Shown in pieces: positions 1 through 7,490 of a stretch of DNA of 64,000 nt (position 1 is its first letter; every line of letters starts with the position of its first letter). The stretch lies in NCBI GenBank assembly GCA_021153285.1, contig JAGKTT010000002.1, positions 1 through 64,000 of the forward strand, read 5' to 3'. The translations under genes were made by a program, and so were the position numbers. The notes under the pieces are model-generated. The model was not told the DNA's origin. It did no database searches and worked only from the letters and a program-made list of their open reading frames with translations. The DNA is from Bacteroidia bacterium. GTDB taxonomy: Bacteria > Bacteroidota > Bacteroidia > Bacteroidales > UBA932.

Positions 1-310
1 GCTCAACGGGTCGTTTCTGAAAGCGGTCCAGTGTTCTGATGGACCCCGAACAACCGGGATTTTACGTTAAGCCCTTAGACACACACTTTTGCGACTGATT
101 CCTAAAAGCTCACCGGCAACTGAACTTAACGATGAACTTGCCAAGTGGTATGTGGAGACAATCAATGCTTTTTGGAACTTTTTCATTAAGCTTGAGATCT
201 ATTTTGTGAACTCGTATGTCGCACGCTCTATATAGCTTTCAACACTCGCCACTTTTTTCTATTTCTTTTACTTTTGCAAGTGACATCAGGTATCTTGAAG
301 AATAAATCCA
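1..310. other. Gene-free left flank
   Basis: No credible gene is seen before the BRO-N gene. The stretch has a small hairpin near 26-46 (GGTCCA pairing with TGGACC) and a 54-codon open stretch at 71-235 with no start codon. It is probably the non-coding end of the element inferred to terminate at about 1298. Confidence 0.4.
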
Positions 311-318
311 TATCTTTG
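311..318 (+). promoter_or_regulatory. Promoter -7 box for the BRO-N gene
   Basis: TATCTTTG matches the Bacteroidetes -7 consensus TAnnTTTG and lies 24 nt before the ATG. No convincing -33 TTTG is present at the usual spacing. Confidence 0.55.
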
Positions 319-342
319 TGGAAAGTCTAAAACGCATTTGTT

Positions 343-1194
343 ATGTCGGATATTGAAAAAGTAAGATTGTTTGATAACCAAAAGATCAGAACTGTTTGGG
401 TGGAAGAAGAGGAGGAATGGTACTTTTCTGTCAAGGATGTTGTCACAATATTGACAGAAACGACTAATGCCAAGGACTATATCTCCAAAATGAGAAGAAG
501 GGATAAGGAGTTATCCGAAGGGTGGGGACAAATTGTCCACCCCCTTACAGTTCAGACTGCAGGCGGACCTCAAAAAGAGAACTGTGCAACATTAGAAGGC
601 ATATTCCGCATTATACAGTCTATACCATCAAAAAAAGCGGAGCCATTCAAACAGTGGATGGCTTCCGTGGCTGCTGAGCGAATCAATCAGATGATTGATC
701 CGGAAAGAAGTATAGATCAGGCGATGGCGGATTATAGACGTCTTGGTTATTCTGAATCTTGGATTACACGACGCATTAAAACTATAGAGATCCGTAAGGG
801 GCTGACAGATGAATGGAAGAGAGGCGGTATCACAAAAGAGATTGACTTTGCAATGCTGACTGACTTGATGTCGAAGACTTGGAGCGGACTGACCACGAGG
901 GAATATAAGAAGCATAAAGGGCTGACAAAAGAAAACCTTCGTGATAATATGACAAATATGGAACTGCTTCTTAATGCCCTGGCAGAGGAAACCGCTACTG
1001 AAATCAGCAAAGAGCGTAATCCTCAGGGGTTGACTGAGAATGCAAGAATTGCTAAGGAAGGAGCAGATGTCGCAAAGGCCGCTCGCGAAGATGTGGAGAA
1101 ACGTCTCGGAAGAAGCGTAGTTTCATCTGAGAAAGCCATCGACTACATCCAATCTCCCGAAGAACTGCCTTTTGAAAAGCCAGACGAACAATAA
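343..1194 (+). CDS. BRO-N domain protein (phage antirepressor-like)
   Basis: A 283-aa protein. Residues about 7-115 fit the BRO family N-terminal DNA-binding domain: an IRTVWVEEEEEWYFSVKDVV opening, a central acidic/basic stretch and a closing FKQWMASVAAERI segment. The rest is helical and charged, as in the DNA-damage-inducible/antirepressor proteins found in Bacteroidetes mobile elements. Family members bind DNA and are usually carried by phages or integrative elements, but a precise role cannot be assigned here. It starts 24 nt after a good -7 box. It is separated from the next gene by a displaced tRNA 3' end and a terminator, which suggests that it is the last gene of an inserted element whose other end is outside the window. 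Confidence 0.75.
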   Translation: MSDIEKVRLFDNQKIRTVWVEEEEEWYFSVKDVVTILTETTNAKDYISKMRRRDKELSEGWGQIVHPLTVQTAGGPQKENCATLEGIFRIIQSIPSKKAEPFKQWMASVAAERINQMIDPERSIDQAMADYRRLGYSESWITRRIKTIEIRKGLTDEWKRGGITKEIDFAMLTDLMSKTWSGLTTREYKKHKGLTKENLRDNMTNMELLLNALAEETATEISKERNPQGLTENARIAKEGADVAKAAREDVEKRLGRSVVSSEKAIDYIQSPEELPFEKPDEQ

Positions 1195-1223
1195 ATGCAG
1201 ATTTTTACAAAAATCATCCTTTA

Positions 1224-1246
1224 CCGCTTGCAAATCCGCTTGCAAA
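1224..1246 (+). repeat. Two tandem copies of an 11-nt box
   Basis: CCGCTTGCAAA occurs at 1224-1234 and again at 1236-1246, a 12-nt period. The pair lies just inside the putative attachment site, where integrase arm-type binding repeats are often found. That role is inferred. Confidence 0.5.
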
Positions 1247-1254
1247 CAAGATAA

Positions 1255-1298
1255 CTCACTGATAATCACAAGGTGTTCGATTCCCGTCCGGAGCACGT
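1255..1298 (+). other. Displaced tRNA 3'-end fragment (att-like)
   Basis: The stretch ends with a T-loop-like GTTCGATTC followed by an acceptor-like CCGGAGCA, and a terminator follows immediately. No matching 5' acceptor strand (GCTCCGG) or D-arm lies upstream, and the T-stem is imperfect, so this is not a functional tRNA. It is the pattern left when an element integrates into a tRNA gene: the intact gene is rebuilt at the far junction, and the old 3' end with its native terminator stays at this one. The tRNA identity is not determined. Confidence 0.45.
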
Positions 1299-1299
1299 C

Positions 1300-1335
1300 A
1301 ATCCCTCTTGGAAGAAATTCCGAGAGGGATTTTTG
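1300..1335 (+). terminator. Intrinsic terminator, 14-bp stem
   Basis: AATCCCTCTTGGAA pairs with TTCCGAGAGGGATT (one G-U) around a GAAA tetraloop and is followed by TTTTG. It stands directly after the tRNA-like fragment, as the native terminator of a tRNA gene would. Confidence 0.8.
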
Positions 1336-1350
1336 TAATCGAAAAAGAAT

Positions 1351-1358
1351 TATCTTTG
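1351..1358 (+). promoter_or_regulatory. Promoter -7 box for the NUDIX gene
   Basis: TATCTTTG matches TAnnTTTG and lies 23 nt before the ATG at 1382. The T-rich terminator tail (TTTG at 1332-1335) supplies the upstream region. Confidence 0.6.
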
Positions 1359-1381
1359 TCGACATTGTAAAGGATAATTCA

Positions 1382-1771
1382 ATGAAGACAATCGAAGTTA
1401 CAGCGGCAATCATAATAAAGGAAGGTAAGGTGTTCGCCACCCAGCGAGGGTACGGGGACTGGAAGGGATGGTGGGAATTCCCTGGAGGTAAGATGGAGCC
1501 GGGAGAGACTCCTCAAGAAGCTCTGAAACGTGAAATTCTGGAGGAACTGGATGCTGAAATTGAAATAGGTGAGCTGCTTGATACAGTGGAGTGGGACTAC
1601 CCCGCATTCCATCTTACAATGCATTGTTTTCTCTGCACATTGATATCGGAATCGATGCATCTGAACGAGCACGAGGATGCAGCCTGGCTGAGTGCAGAGA
1701 CATTGCACTCTGTGAAATGGCTGCCGGCAGACGAAGGATTGATTCCCAAAATCGCAGCAGTTCTCGCATAA
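1382..1771 (+). CDS. NUDIX hydrolase, MutT-like
   Basis: A 129-aa single-domain NUDIX protein. The box spans residues about 36-58 (GGKMEPGETPQEALKREILE followed by EL), with the Gly, Glu and REI..EE residues that bind the metal-pyrophosphate. The N-terminal VTAAIIIKEGKVFATQRG and the WEFPGGK strand are typical of MutT/8-oxo-dGTP diphosphatase and related (deoxy)nucleotide pyrophosphohydrolases. The reading frame is open upstream to 1172, but that part overlaps the BRO-N gene, the tRNA fragment and the terminator. The start at 1382 just after the promoter gives the family length. A sanitising role for oxidised dNTPs is likely; the exact substrate is not shown by sequence. Confidence 0.85.
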   Translation: MKTIEVTAAIIIKEGKVFATQRGYGDWKGWWEFPGGKMEPGETPQEALKREILEELDAEIEIGELLDTVEWDYPAFHLTMHCFLCTLISESMHLNEHEDAAWLSAETLHSVKWLPADEGLIPKIAAVLA

Positions 1772-1812
1772 TAAACAATCGCTTTTATCTATAATGTCAT
1801 CGATTTAATCTG

Positions 1813-1844
1813 TTTGATAAATATACCATCTTGCCTTATTTTTG
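1813..1844 (+). promoter_or_regulatory. Promoter for trxA
   Basis: TTTG at 1813-1816 (-33) and TATTTTTG at 1837-1844 (-7) are separated by 20 nt, an exact match to the Bacteroidetes housekeeping promoter. The ATG follows 33 nt later. Confidence 0.8.
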
Positions 1845-1876
1845 CAGAAAGTCAAATAGTTTAAAAGATAAAGATT

Positions 1877-2227
1877 ATGGCAACAATACATTTGAATAAG
1901 GCCGGTTTCCTCAGAAGAGTAGCCGATATTGACAATAAAGAGTGGAAATTCCTGGGCGAAAGGCCTGCACTTATTGATTTTTATGCCCCTTGGTGCGGCC
2001 CGTGCAAGATGCTTTCGCCAGTATTGGAGGAACTGTCTGAAGAATTTGAGGGAAAGGTGGATATTTACAAGGTGAATGTGGATGAAGAGGAAGAACTTTC
2101 CGCAGCATTCGGCATACGTTCTGTACCGACATTGATTTTCGTGCCTATGAACGGAGCACCTCAGATGAGCGCAGGAGCTCTGCCAAAACCTCAGCTCAAA
2201 GAGGCAATCGAGAGAATCCTTCTATAG
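1877..2227 (+). CDS. trxA: Thioredoxin
   Basis: A 116-aa cytosolic thioredoxin with the active site WCGPC (Cys40, Cys43), the preceding LIDFYAP strand and the cis-proline loop SVPTLIF. It reduces protein disulfides using electrons from thioredoxin reductase. Its last six bases overlap the end of the convergent oxyR gene. Position beside oxyR and desulfoferrodoxin points to an oxidative-stress neighbourhood, although it has its own consensus promoter. Confidence 0.93.
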   Translation: MATIHLNKAGFLRRVADIDNKEWKFLGERPALIDFYAPWCGPCKMLSPVLEELSEEFEGKVDIYKVNVDEEEELSAAFGIRSVPTLIFVPMNGAPQMSAGALPKPQLKEAIERILL

Positions 2228-3151
2228 CTTGACAGGGAATTTCTTAAGATAGGAATCAATCATTTCTTCCGGGATCACGCACTTGACAGCCTCGGAAAGT
2301 ATATTCAGCATACGCTCTCTTACAAAGTCCTTGCGTATCACAAAAGCGACTTCACGATGTGGTTCAGGACTTACAATGGGGCGTATGTTGAGTTTCTGGG
2401 TCTCGGATAGAAGGGGTATATGCAACTCGGGAATAATGGTATATCCTCCGTTTTCATCCACTATCCTCACCAACGTATCGATACTGCCTGCCTCATACAC
2501 AGCCTTATTGGAAGAACGGCATTGGCAGAACGGAAAGCCACCGCCGTTTCCGGGACAATATCCCTCACGAAGCACCCAGACATCAGTAGGAGAAAGAAAC
2601 GAGGACATCAGCTGTGCTTCACTATAAAGCTTATGATCCGGAGAAAGATATGCTACAAAGCGTTCTTTATAGACAGGTATTTCCAGCAGATCCTGTTCCT
2701 CTACCGGAGTAGCAAGCAGAGCAACATCCAGTTCTGCCGTCTTTATCTTGTCCAATATATTACGGACACGCGCTTCTTCCACCGTCAAATGTACTTCCGG
2801 ATATCGCTCAGAAAGAATCTTCAACAGCTTAGGCAGGATATAAGGAGCAATCGTAGGTGCTATGCCCAGACGCAGATTTCCGGCCATCTGACCTTTGCGT
2901 GATGAGATAAGTTCCTCTATCTGATATGTGTTATACAGAACCACTCGTGCCTGGCTGATGATCTCCTCGCCAAGAACTGTAGGCTTCACCGGATGGCTGG
3001 TCCGGTCAAAGATCGTAACATCCAGTTCGGCCTCAAGTTTGCTTATCAGCGAAGATAGGGTCGATTGGGTGACTCCGCAGGATTCTGCGGCACGGACAAA
3101 GTGGCGATACTTATCGACAGCCACGATATATTCCATCTGTTGCAGGGTCAT
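2222..3151 (-). CDS. oxyR: LysR-type peroxide sensor OxyR
   Basis: A 309-aa LysR-family regulator. The N-terminal helix-turn-helix covers residues about 3-60 (VRAAESCGVTQSTLSSLISK), followed by the effector domain from about residue 90. The peroxidatic Cys lies in LREGYC at residue 199, as in E. coli OxyR. The loop after it is unusual: Gly/Pro-rich (PGNGGGFPF), then Cys209 and an additional Cys211, where E. coli has a single resolving Cys208. Divergent transcription from desulfoferrodoxin over an OxyR-like palindrome supports the assignment. The gene converges on trxA with a 6-nt overlap. It probably activates dfx and other peroxide-defence genes. Confidence 0.85.
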   Translation of the reverse strand: MTLQQMEYIVAVDKYRHFVRAAESCGVTQSTLSSLISKLEAELDVTIFDRTSHPVKPTVLGEEIISQARVVLYNTYQIEELISSRKGQMAGNLRLGIAPTIAPYILPKLLKILSERYPEVHLTVEEARVRNILDKIKTAELDVALLATPVEEQDLLEIPVYKERFVAYLSPDHKLYSEAQLMSSFLSPTDVWVLREGYCPGNGGGFPFCQCRSSNKAVYEAGSIDTLVRIVDENGGYTIIPELHIPLLSETQKLNIRPIVSPEPHREVAFVIRKDFVRERMLNILSEAVKCVIPEEMIDSYLKKFPVKL

Positions 3152-3156
3152 ATACT

Positions 3157-3192
3157 ATAGATTTTATCAATACAAATATAGAGAAATTCTAT
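3157..3192. promoter_or_regulatory. Putative OxyR operator
   Basis: Two 15-nt sites match the OxyR half-site ATAGnTnnnAnCTAT. ATAGATTTTATCAAT at 3157-3171 has one mismatch, in the closing CTAT. ATAGAGAAATTCTAT at 3178-3192 has perfect 5-bp inverted ends. Their starts are 21 nt apart, two helical turns. The second site abuts the -33 box of dfx, a position suited to activation, and both lie within about 45 nt of the oxyR start codon. Confidence 0.6.
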
Positions 3193-3223
3193 TTGATAGA
3201 TATGCAAGAATGAATTAAATTTG
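3192..3223 (+). promoter_or_regulatory. Promoter for dfx
   Basis: TTTG at 3192-3195 and TAAATTTG at 3216-3223 are separated by 20 nt, and the ATG lies 37 nt downstream. The -33 box directly joins the OxyR-like site. Confidence 0.75.
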
Positions 3224-3260
3224 CAGAAAAGAAATAAGAACAATAAAAACAAGATAGAAT

Positions 3261-3635
3261 ATGGCTGTGAAATTTTATAAATGCCGTCATTGCGGCAATG
3301 TAGTGGAAAAAGTTGTTGATTCAAGAGTTCCTGTAGTATGCTGCGGCGAGAAGATGGAGGAACTGATTCCTAACACAGTGGATGCCAGCAACGAAAAGCA
3401 CGTTCCTGTGGTAACACGTCTGGACGATGATACCATCAAGGTAGAGGTGGGCAGTGTTCCACACCCAATGCTCCCAGAGCACCACATTTCATTCATTTAC
3501 GTGGAAACTGAAAACGGAGGAATCAAGGTAAATCTCAAGGACAAGCCAGAAGCAGTCATCTGCACCTGCACTGAAACTCCGGTGGCTGTGTATGAATACT
3601 GCAACCTCCACGGTCTCTGGAAAACAGAGCTTTAG
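3261..3635 (+). CDS. dfx: Desulfoferrodoxin (superoxide reductase)
   Basis: A 124-aa two-domain 2Fe-superoxide reductase. The N-terminal desulforedoxin-like domain has Cys8, Cys11, Cys27 and Cys28 for an Fe(SCys)4 centre. The catalytic domain has the iron ligands of centre II: His47 in EKHVPV, His68 and His74 in the HPMLPEHHI stretch, and Cys114 and His117 in YCNLHGLW. It reduces superoxide to peroxide in the cytosol without making oxygen, typical of anaerobes. Divergent from oxyR and likely induced by it. Confidence 0.95.
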   Translation: MAVKFYKCRHCGNVVEKVVDSRVPVVCCGEKMEELIPNTVDASNEKHVPVVTRLDDDTIKVEVGSVPHPMLPEHHISFIYVETENGGIKVNLKDKPEAVICTCTETPVAVYEYCNLHGLWKTEL

Positions 3636-3658
3636 AAATAAGTACCGGGCTGAAAACG

Positions 3659-3685
3659 ATCCCTCCCAATAATTTCGGGAGGGAT
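3659..3685 (+). terminator. Terminator of dfx
   Basis: A 9-bp perfect stem ATCCCTCCC/GGGAGGGAT with a 9-nt loop is followed by TTCTT. It lies 24 nt after the dfx stop. Confidence 0.75.
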
Positions 3686-3689
3686 TTCT

Positions 3690-3697
3690 TATATTTG
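3690..3697 (+). promoter_or_regulatory. Promoter -7 box for the phosphoesterase
   Basis: TATATTTG (TAnnTTTG) lies 20 nt before the ATG at 3718. Confidence 0.6.
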
Positions 3698-3717
3698 CAC
3701 ACAAACAGATTATTTAT

Positions 3718-4689
3718 ATGAAAGATATGGCGACTGAAGTTAGTGCGACATTGATGATAATTCTCCTGTGCTGGATTCTGCTGACAATAGCTGATGCAGC
3801 CGTAGGAGGATTGCTGAAACTAATGTTCGGGATTCCGTTCAGGAAGGTTTTCGTGTGGGGATTGCTGAGTCTGCTGCTGCCTCCTTTAGCAATAGGATAT
3901 GGAGCATTGATTGAAAGGAACTGCTTCAGAGTCAATGAGGTGAGGATATCTTTCGAGAATCTGCCTAAAGGATTTGACGGTTACAGAATTGTACACATTT
4001 CGGATATTCACGCCCGCTCGTTCGCAGGCAGGGAAAGGCACCTTGCCAGAGCCATTGATAAAATCAACGGATTGAACCCGGATATTGCAGTCTTCACCGG
4101 CGACCTTATAACATTGTCTCCCGACGAGCTGGACAGCCTCGCTCCGATACTCGGGCGCATCCAGACGAAAACATTCTCCGTTCTGGGAAATCACGATTAC
4201 AGCATATACTCCAATTCTTCTGCTCAAGCACGTCAGGCACATCTGGAAGACCTGATATCCAGAGAGAAAGCTTTAGGATGGGACCTGTTGCTTGACGAGC
4301 ACAGGATAATCAGCAAAGATGCCGATTCTATCGCAGTGATCGGCGTGCAGAACACTTCCCCATCCAGGCATTTCCCATCAAAAGGCGATCTGAAGAAAGC
4401 CTCCAAGGGTACGAACGGGATGTTTCGTATTGTCCTGAGCCACGATCCTATGCACTGGGAAAACGAGATTCTCGGCCAAGACTATCCCCTCACCCTTTCC
4501 GGCCATACCCACGCGATGCAGCTCTCCCTTCTGGGATGGAGCCCGAGCCGACTTCTCTTCGACCAATATCGTGGCCTCTATACCAGATCAGGACAATCGA
4601 TCTATGTCAATCCAGGCTTTGGAGAGACAATTTTCCCGGCTCGCATAGGTGTACGTCCTGAAATCACGGTGATTACCCTGACCAGATAG
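3718..4689 (+). CDS. Membrane-anchored metallophosphoesterase (YkuE-like)
   Basis: A 323-aa protein with one or two N-terminal membrane segments (residues about 7-60), then a calcineurin-like phosphoesterase domain. All metal-binding motifs are present in order: HISDIHAR, FTGDLI, LGNHDY, LSHDP and SGHTHAMQ. This architecture is that of YkuE/YaeI-type enzymes, some of which act on UDP-diacylglucosamine or on envelope phosphodiesters; the substrate cannot be read from sequence. An alternative start at 3727 (MATEV) is possible. It has its own promoter downstream of the dfx terminator. Confidence 0.85.
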   Translation: MKDMATEVSATLMIILLCWILLTIADAAVGGLLKLMFGIPFRKVFVWGLLSLLLPPLAIGYGALIERNCFRVNEVRISFENLPKGFDGYRIVHISDIHARSFAGRERHLARAIDKINGLNPDIAVFTGDLITLSPDELDSLAPILGRIQTKTFSVLGNHDYSIYSNSSAQARQAHLEDLISREKALGWDLLLDEHRIISKDADSIAVIGVQNTSPSRHFPSKGDLKKASKGTNGMFRIVLSHDPMHWENEILGQDYPLTLSGHTHAMQLSLLGWSPSRLLFDQYRGLYTRSGQSIYVNPGFGETIFPARIGVRPEITVITLTR

Positions 4690-4731
4690 CGGGAAATCAG
4701 CGAAAAGTCACGTAAAGACCAGCAAATTCAT

Positions 4732-4739
4732 TACATTTG
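4732..4739 (+). promoter_or_regulatory. Promoter -7 box for the CDF transporter
   Basis: TACATTTG (TAnnTTTG) lies 14 nt before the ATG at 4754, so the leader is very short. Confidence 0.6.
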
Positions 4740-4753
4740 CAAGTGAGAGGATT

Positions 4754-5650
4754 ATGGAAAACAGAGAAAGAGAAATAAGGAAGATCACCTTGTGGGGAGC
4801 AGCAGTGAACATCATACTGACTGTCGCCAAACTTGCGGCCGGAGTGTTCGGACGAAGTGCGGCTATGGTAGCTGACGGCGTACATTCTCTATCGGATCTT
4901 CTAACTGACGCCATAGTACTGATATTCACTAACATATCCTCAAAAGGGAATGACAGAAACCACTCATTCGGACACGGAAAGTTCGAGACGATGGCGACGC
5001 TTATAATCAGTATCATACTGATAGTAGTAGGAGCAGAACTGATGGGAAACGGCATCAGAAGCATAATCAACGTGGCAAACGGGGCGATTCTTCCAAGACC
5101 TGGATATATAGCACTGGGCGCAGCCATAGTCTCGATAATTCTAAAGGAAGTTCTATATCGATGGACAGCAAAGATAGGAGAAAGTACCAACAGCCCGGCG
5201 GTAACCGCCAACGCCTGGCATCACAGAAGTGACGCCCTGTCATCGGTAGGCTCCCTCATCGGTATCGGTGGAGCGATCATCCTCGGGCAGAAATGGACGA
5301 TATTGGACCCGATAGCATCCTGCGGGATAAGCATAGCCATCATCGTGGTAGCTGTGAAGATGTCAATACCACCCCTAAACGAGCTCTTGGAAGCATCTCT
5401 ACCTGAATCCATTGAGAATGAAATCATTACCACAGCTTCATCCGTAAATGGCGTGAATGACATCCACAATCTGAAGACCAGGCGCAACGGAATCTCAGCC
5501 ATAATTGACGCACATATCGTCGTTGATCCGCACATCAGCATAACCGAGGCTCACGACATCGCCACTGAAGTAGAAGAGGCATTGAGACGTAAATTAGGAA
5601 ACGAGACTCAGATAAGCATACATATCGAACCAGATAAAAATTCCAAATAA
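4754..5650 (+). CDS. Cation diffusion facilitator family transporter
   Basis: A 298-aa inner-membrane divalent metal/H+ antiporter of the CDF family. The two metal-site signatures are visible: ADGVHSLSDLLTD in TM2 and HHRSDALSSVGSLIG in TM5. A conserved HSFGHGKFE loop follows TM2, and a cytosolic C-terminal domain of about 85 residues ends in SIHIEPD. Zn2+, Fe2+ or Mn2+ export is typical of the family; specificity is not evident. It overlaps the next gene by one base (TAATG), so the two are translationally coupled. Confidence 0.9.
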   Translation: MENREREIRKITLWGAAVNIILTVAKLAAGVFGRSAAMVADGVHSLSDLLTDAIVLIFTNISSKGNDRNHSFGHGKFETMATLIISIILIVVGAELMGNGIRSIINVANGAILPRPGYIALGAAIVSIILKEVLYRWTAKIGESTNSPAVTANAWHHRSDALSSVGSLIGIGGAIILGQKWTILDPIASCGISIAIIVVAVKMSIPPLNELLEASLPESIENEIITTASSVNGVNDIHNLKTRRNGISAIIDAHIVVDPHISITEAHDIATEVEEALRRKLGNETQISIHIEPDKNSK

Positions 5651-6732
5651 TGAAAAGACCAGCCAATATTACCCTCCTTTGCGGAGCAGCTGCAGTGATT
5701 CTCAGCTGTATCATAATGCTGAACCTACTTAAAAAAGAGACAACTATGGAAATACTGACAGGTACATACGGTGAACAGATCTACAGGTACAGTTTCGACA
5801 CCGAAAGTCTGGAATTCAGCCTGATAGAAAAGATAAAAGCAGAAAATGCATCTTATGCAATTAAGGACGGTAACAAAATCCTGACTGTCAGTGAGACAGG
5901 GGATGCTTCAGGGGCTTATTCATTCAGCATCGGCTCGCCGACTGTAATGACCGCCGACAAAAGACAGACAGGAGCCGATCCGTGCTTTATAATGAAATAT
6001 GATGACAAGATCCTCACAGCAGACTATAGCGGAGGTTCCGTAACAGTGTTCCCGCTCGCTGAGGGCATATTGGGAGACTCTGTCCAGAGGCTTGAATTCC
6101 AGGGCGAAGGACCAATAGAAGGTAGACAGGAATCATCTCATATTCATCAGATTAAGAGCATTCCACAGACAGACTGGATACTGGCATCGGACCTGGGTGC
6201 AGACAAGATCCGTCTTCTCAGATTCGAAAATAACTCCCTCATCCACAAAGCTGACATCGAATGCCCGGCCGGAAGCGGACCAAGACATATGGAGTTCAGC
6301 AAGGACAATAAGATCCTCTACTGCATTTGCGAACTTTCAGGAAACGTTCTGGCTTATTCGATCAATATAAACGACATCCCAGAATTCACCCTCATCCAGG
6401 AAATCCAGGCTGACGAGGTCAATGCCGGAGGCAGCGCAGACGTTCATCTTCATCCGTCAGGACAATATCTATACACCTCCCATCGTCTGGACAATGACGG
6501 AATTTCGATATTCAAGACCTTGGCAGACGGTACATTGGAGAAGATCGGATATGCCCGTACCGGCAGGCATCCCCGCAATTTTATGATCACTCCTGACGGA
6601 AAACTTCTGTTGGTCGCTTGTATGAACGACCATCTCGTTCAGGTATTCGCAATCGAGGACGACGGTACATTGACATTGACACCTTCCGTGCTCAGGTTGG
6701 AAAATGACAGACCTTCCAGTCTGACCATCTGA
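5650..6732 (+). CDS. Lactonase-family beta-propeller protein
   Basis: A 360-aa protein of the seven-bladed propeller family that includes 6-phosphogluconolactonase (Pgl). Signature stretches are GSGPRHMEFS, GGSADVHLHPSGQYLYTSHR and GRHPRNFMITPDGKLLLVA. The N-terminus has a hydrophobic segment (residues about 8-26), possibly a membrane anchor or signal; translation could instead begin at the internal Met in KKETTMEILTGTYGE, which resembles the start of cytosolic Pgl proteins. Hydrolysis of 6-phosphogluconolactone is the family activity, but many Bacteroidetes paralogues are uncharacterised. One-base overlap with the transporter upstream. Confidence 0.8.
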   Translation: MKRPANITLLCGAAAVILSCIIMLNLLKKETTMEILTGTYGEQIYRYSFDTESLEFSLIEKIKAENASYAIKDGNKILTVSETGDASGAYSFSIGSPTVMTADKRQTGADPCFIMKYDDKILTADYSGGSVTVFPLAEGILGDSVQRLEFQGEGPIEGRQESSHIHQIKSIPQTDWILASDLGADKIRLLRFENNSLIHKADIECPAGSGPRHMEFSKDNKILYCICELSGNVLAYSININDIPEFTLIQEIQADEVNAGGSADVHLHPSGQYLYTSHRLDNDGISIFKTLADGTLEKIGYARTGRHPRNFMITPDGKLLLVACMNDHLVQVFAIEDDGTLTLTPSVLRLENDRPSSLTI

Positions 6733-6746
6733 CATTACTGCTCATT

Positions 6747-7214
6747 TCACACCTTGAGCGGTACACATAACGTATTTTTTACCTCGCCGATAACGAAGAT
6801 ACTGTGCAGTGAACCGATGCAGTCCAGATCTCCAAGAGTTCCGAGTACGAACTCCTGATAATCCTGCATATTCCGCGCATAGATCTTCAGCTGGTAGTCA
6901 TAATCTCCAGAAGTGTTGAAACATTCCACGACTTCGTCGATCTGAGATATCACCGATGTGAAACGCTGGCTGAATTCCTTGCTGTGATGCTTCAGACGGA
7001 CATTGCACAGGACCATTATGCCGTTGCCGGTCTTTATGCGATCGACGACGGCAACATATTTCTTTATATAGCCCTCTCTTTCAAGACGTTTCTGCCTCTC
7101 GAACACCGGAGAGGCAGAAAGATTGACCTTTGCTGCCAGTTCTTTTGTAGTAAGTTTCGCATCCTTCTGCAGTTCCCGCAGAATCAGAATGTCCGTCCTG
7201 TCAAGTATCTCCAT
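6747..7214 (-). CDS. Lrp/AsnC family transcriptional regulator
   Basis: A 155-aa regulator with an N-terminal winged helix (residues about 5-55, ILRELQKDAKLTTKELAAKV) and a C-terminal RAM/ligand-binding domain carrying VVECFNTSGDYDYQLKI. Members sense amino acids and wrap DNA as octamers. It is divergent from the metX-thrA-metY operon, so control of methionine/threonine biosynthesis is a reasonable inference. AT-rich inverted repeats in the shared intergenic region are candidate sites. Confidence 0.88.
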   Translation of the reverse strand: MEILDRTDILILRELQKDAKLTTKELAAKVNLSASPVFERQKRLEREGYIKKYVAVVDRIKTGNGIMVLCNVRLKHHSKEFSQRFTSVISQIDEVVECFNTSGDYDYQLKIYARNMQDYQEFVLGTLGDLDCIGSLHSIFVIGEVKNTLCVPLKV

Positions 7215-7229
7215 AATCTAAATCTTAAA

Positions 7230-7260
7230 CAAAGGTAATTTATAGAATAATATTCTGTAT
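7230..7260 (-). promoter_or_regulatory. lrp promoter and inverted repeat
   Basis: On the minus strand TACCTTTG (7230-7237) is a TAnnTTTG box 15 nt before the ATG. Just upstream is the perfect inverted repeat AGAAT-AAT-ATTCT at 7245-7257, in the promoter spacer. This is a good position for autoregulation by the Lrp protein, which is inferred. Confidence 0.5.
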
Positions 7261-7368
7261 AAAGCTTGAATATTAGCAAAAATAGAATATTTTTCGGAAT
7301 ATTTCAGAAAGGTTGCATATATTATTCCAATATATCATCTTTGCAGGCCGAATTAGGCAGATAATCAG

Positions 7369-7376
7369 TATCTTTG
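7369..7376 (+). promoter_or_regulatory. Promoter -7 box for metX
   Basis: TATCTTTG (TAnnTTTG) lies about 115 nt before the metX ATG. The long leader contains a copy of the 27-nt dispersed repeat. No SAM riboswitch is seen here. Confidence 0.55.
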
Positions 7377-7393
7377 CACGTTTTTCGGTGGAA

Positions 7394-7420
7394 GATTCTC
7401 ACGCTTCGCTCAGAATGACA
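7394..7420 (+). repeat. 27-nt dispersed repeat, copy 1
   Basis: It fits GATTCT-N8-GCTCAGAATGACA, shared with copies at 24562 and 30586. The ATTCT and AGAAT ends can pair. Immediately downstream, GATGACAAGGAGGA-like units are repeated, so the leader holds a small tandem duplication. Confidence 0.75.
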
Positions 7421-7490
7421 AGGAGGAGGTCGGGATGACAAGGAGGAATTCTGAAAGACAAGCGGGATATTTTCGACTAGACTTTAAATT

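Noticed and set aside
71..235. Open stretch of 54 codons in the left flank
   Set aside because: It has no ATG start, is bounded by stops, has no recognisable motif and lacks a promoter; it is likely chance or a remnant too short to name.
1255..1298. A complete tRNA gene
   Set aside because: The 3' half looks tRNA-like, but no acceptor 5' strand or D-arm precedes it and the T-stem has mismatches.
7215..7490. SAM riboswitch before metX
   Set aside because: No UUGCAA...GCUAAA pseudoknot pattern and no terminator were found; the gap holds a promoter, AT-rich inverted repeats and a dispersed repeat.
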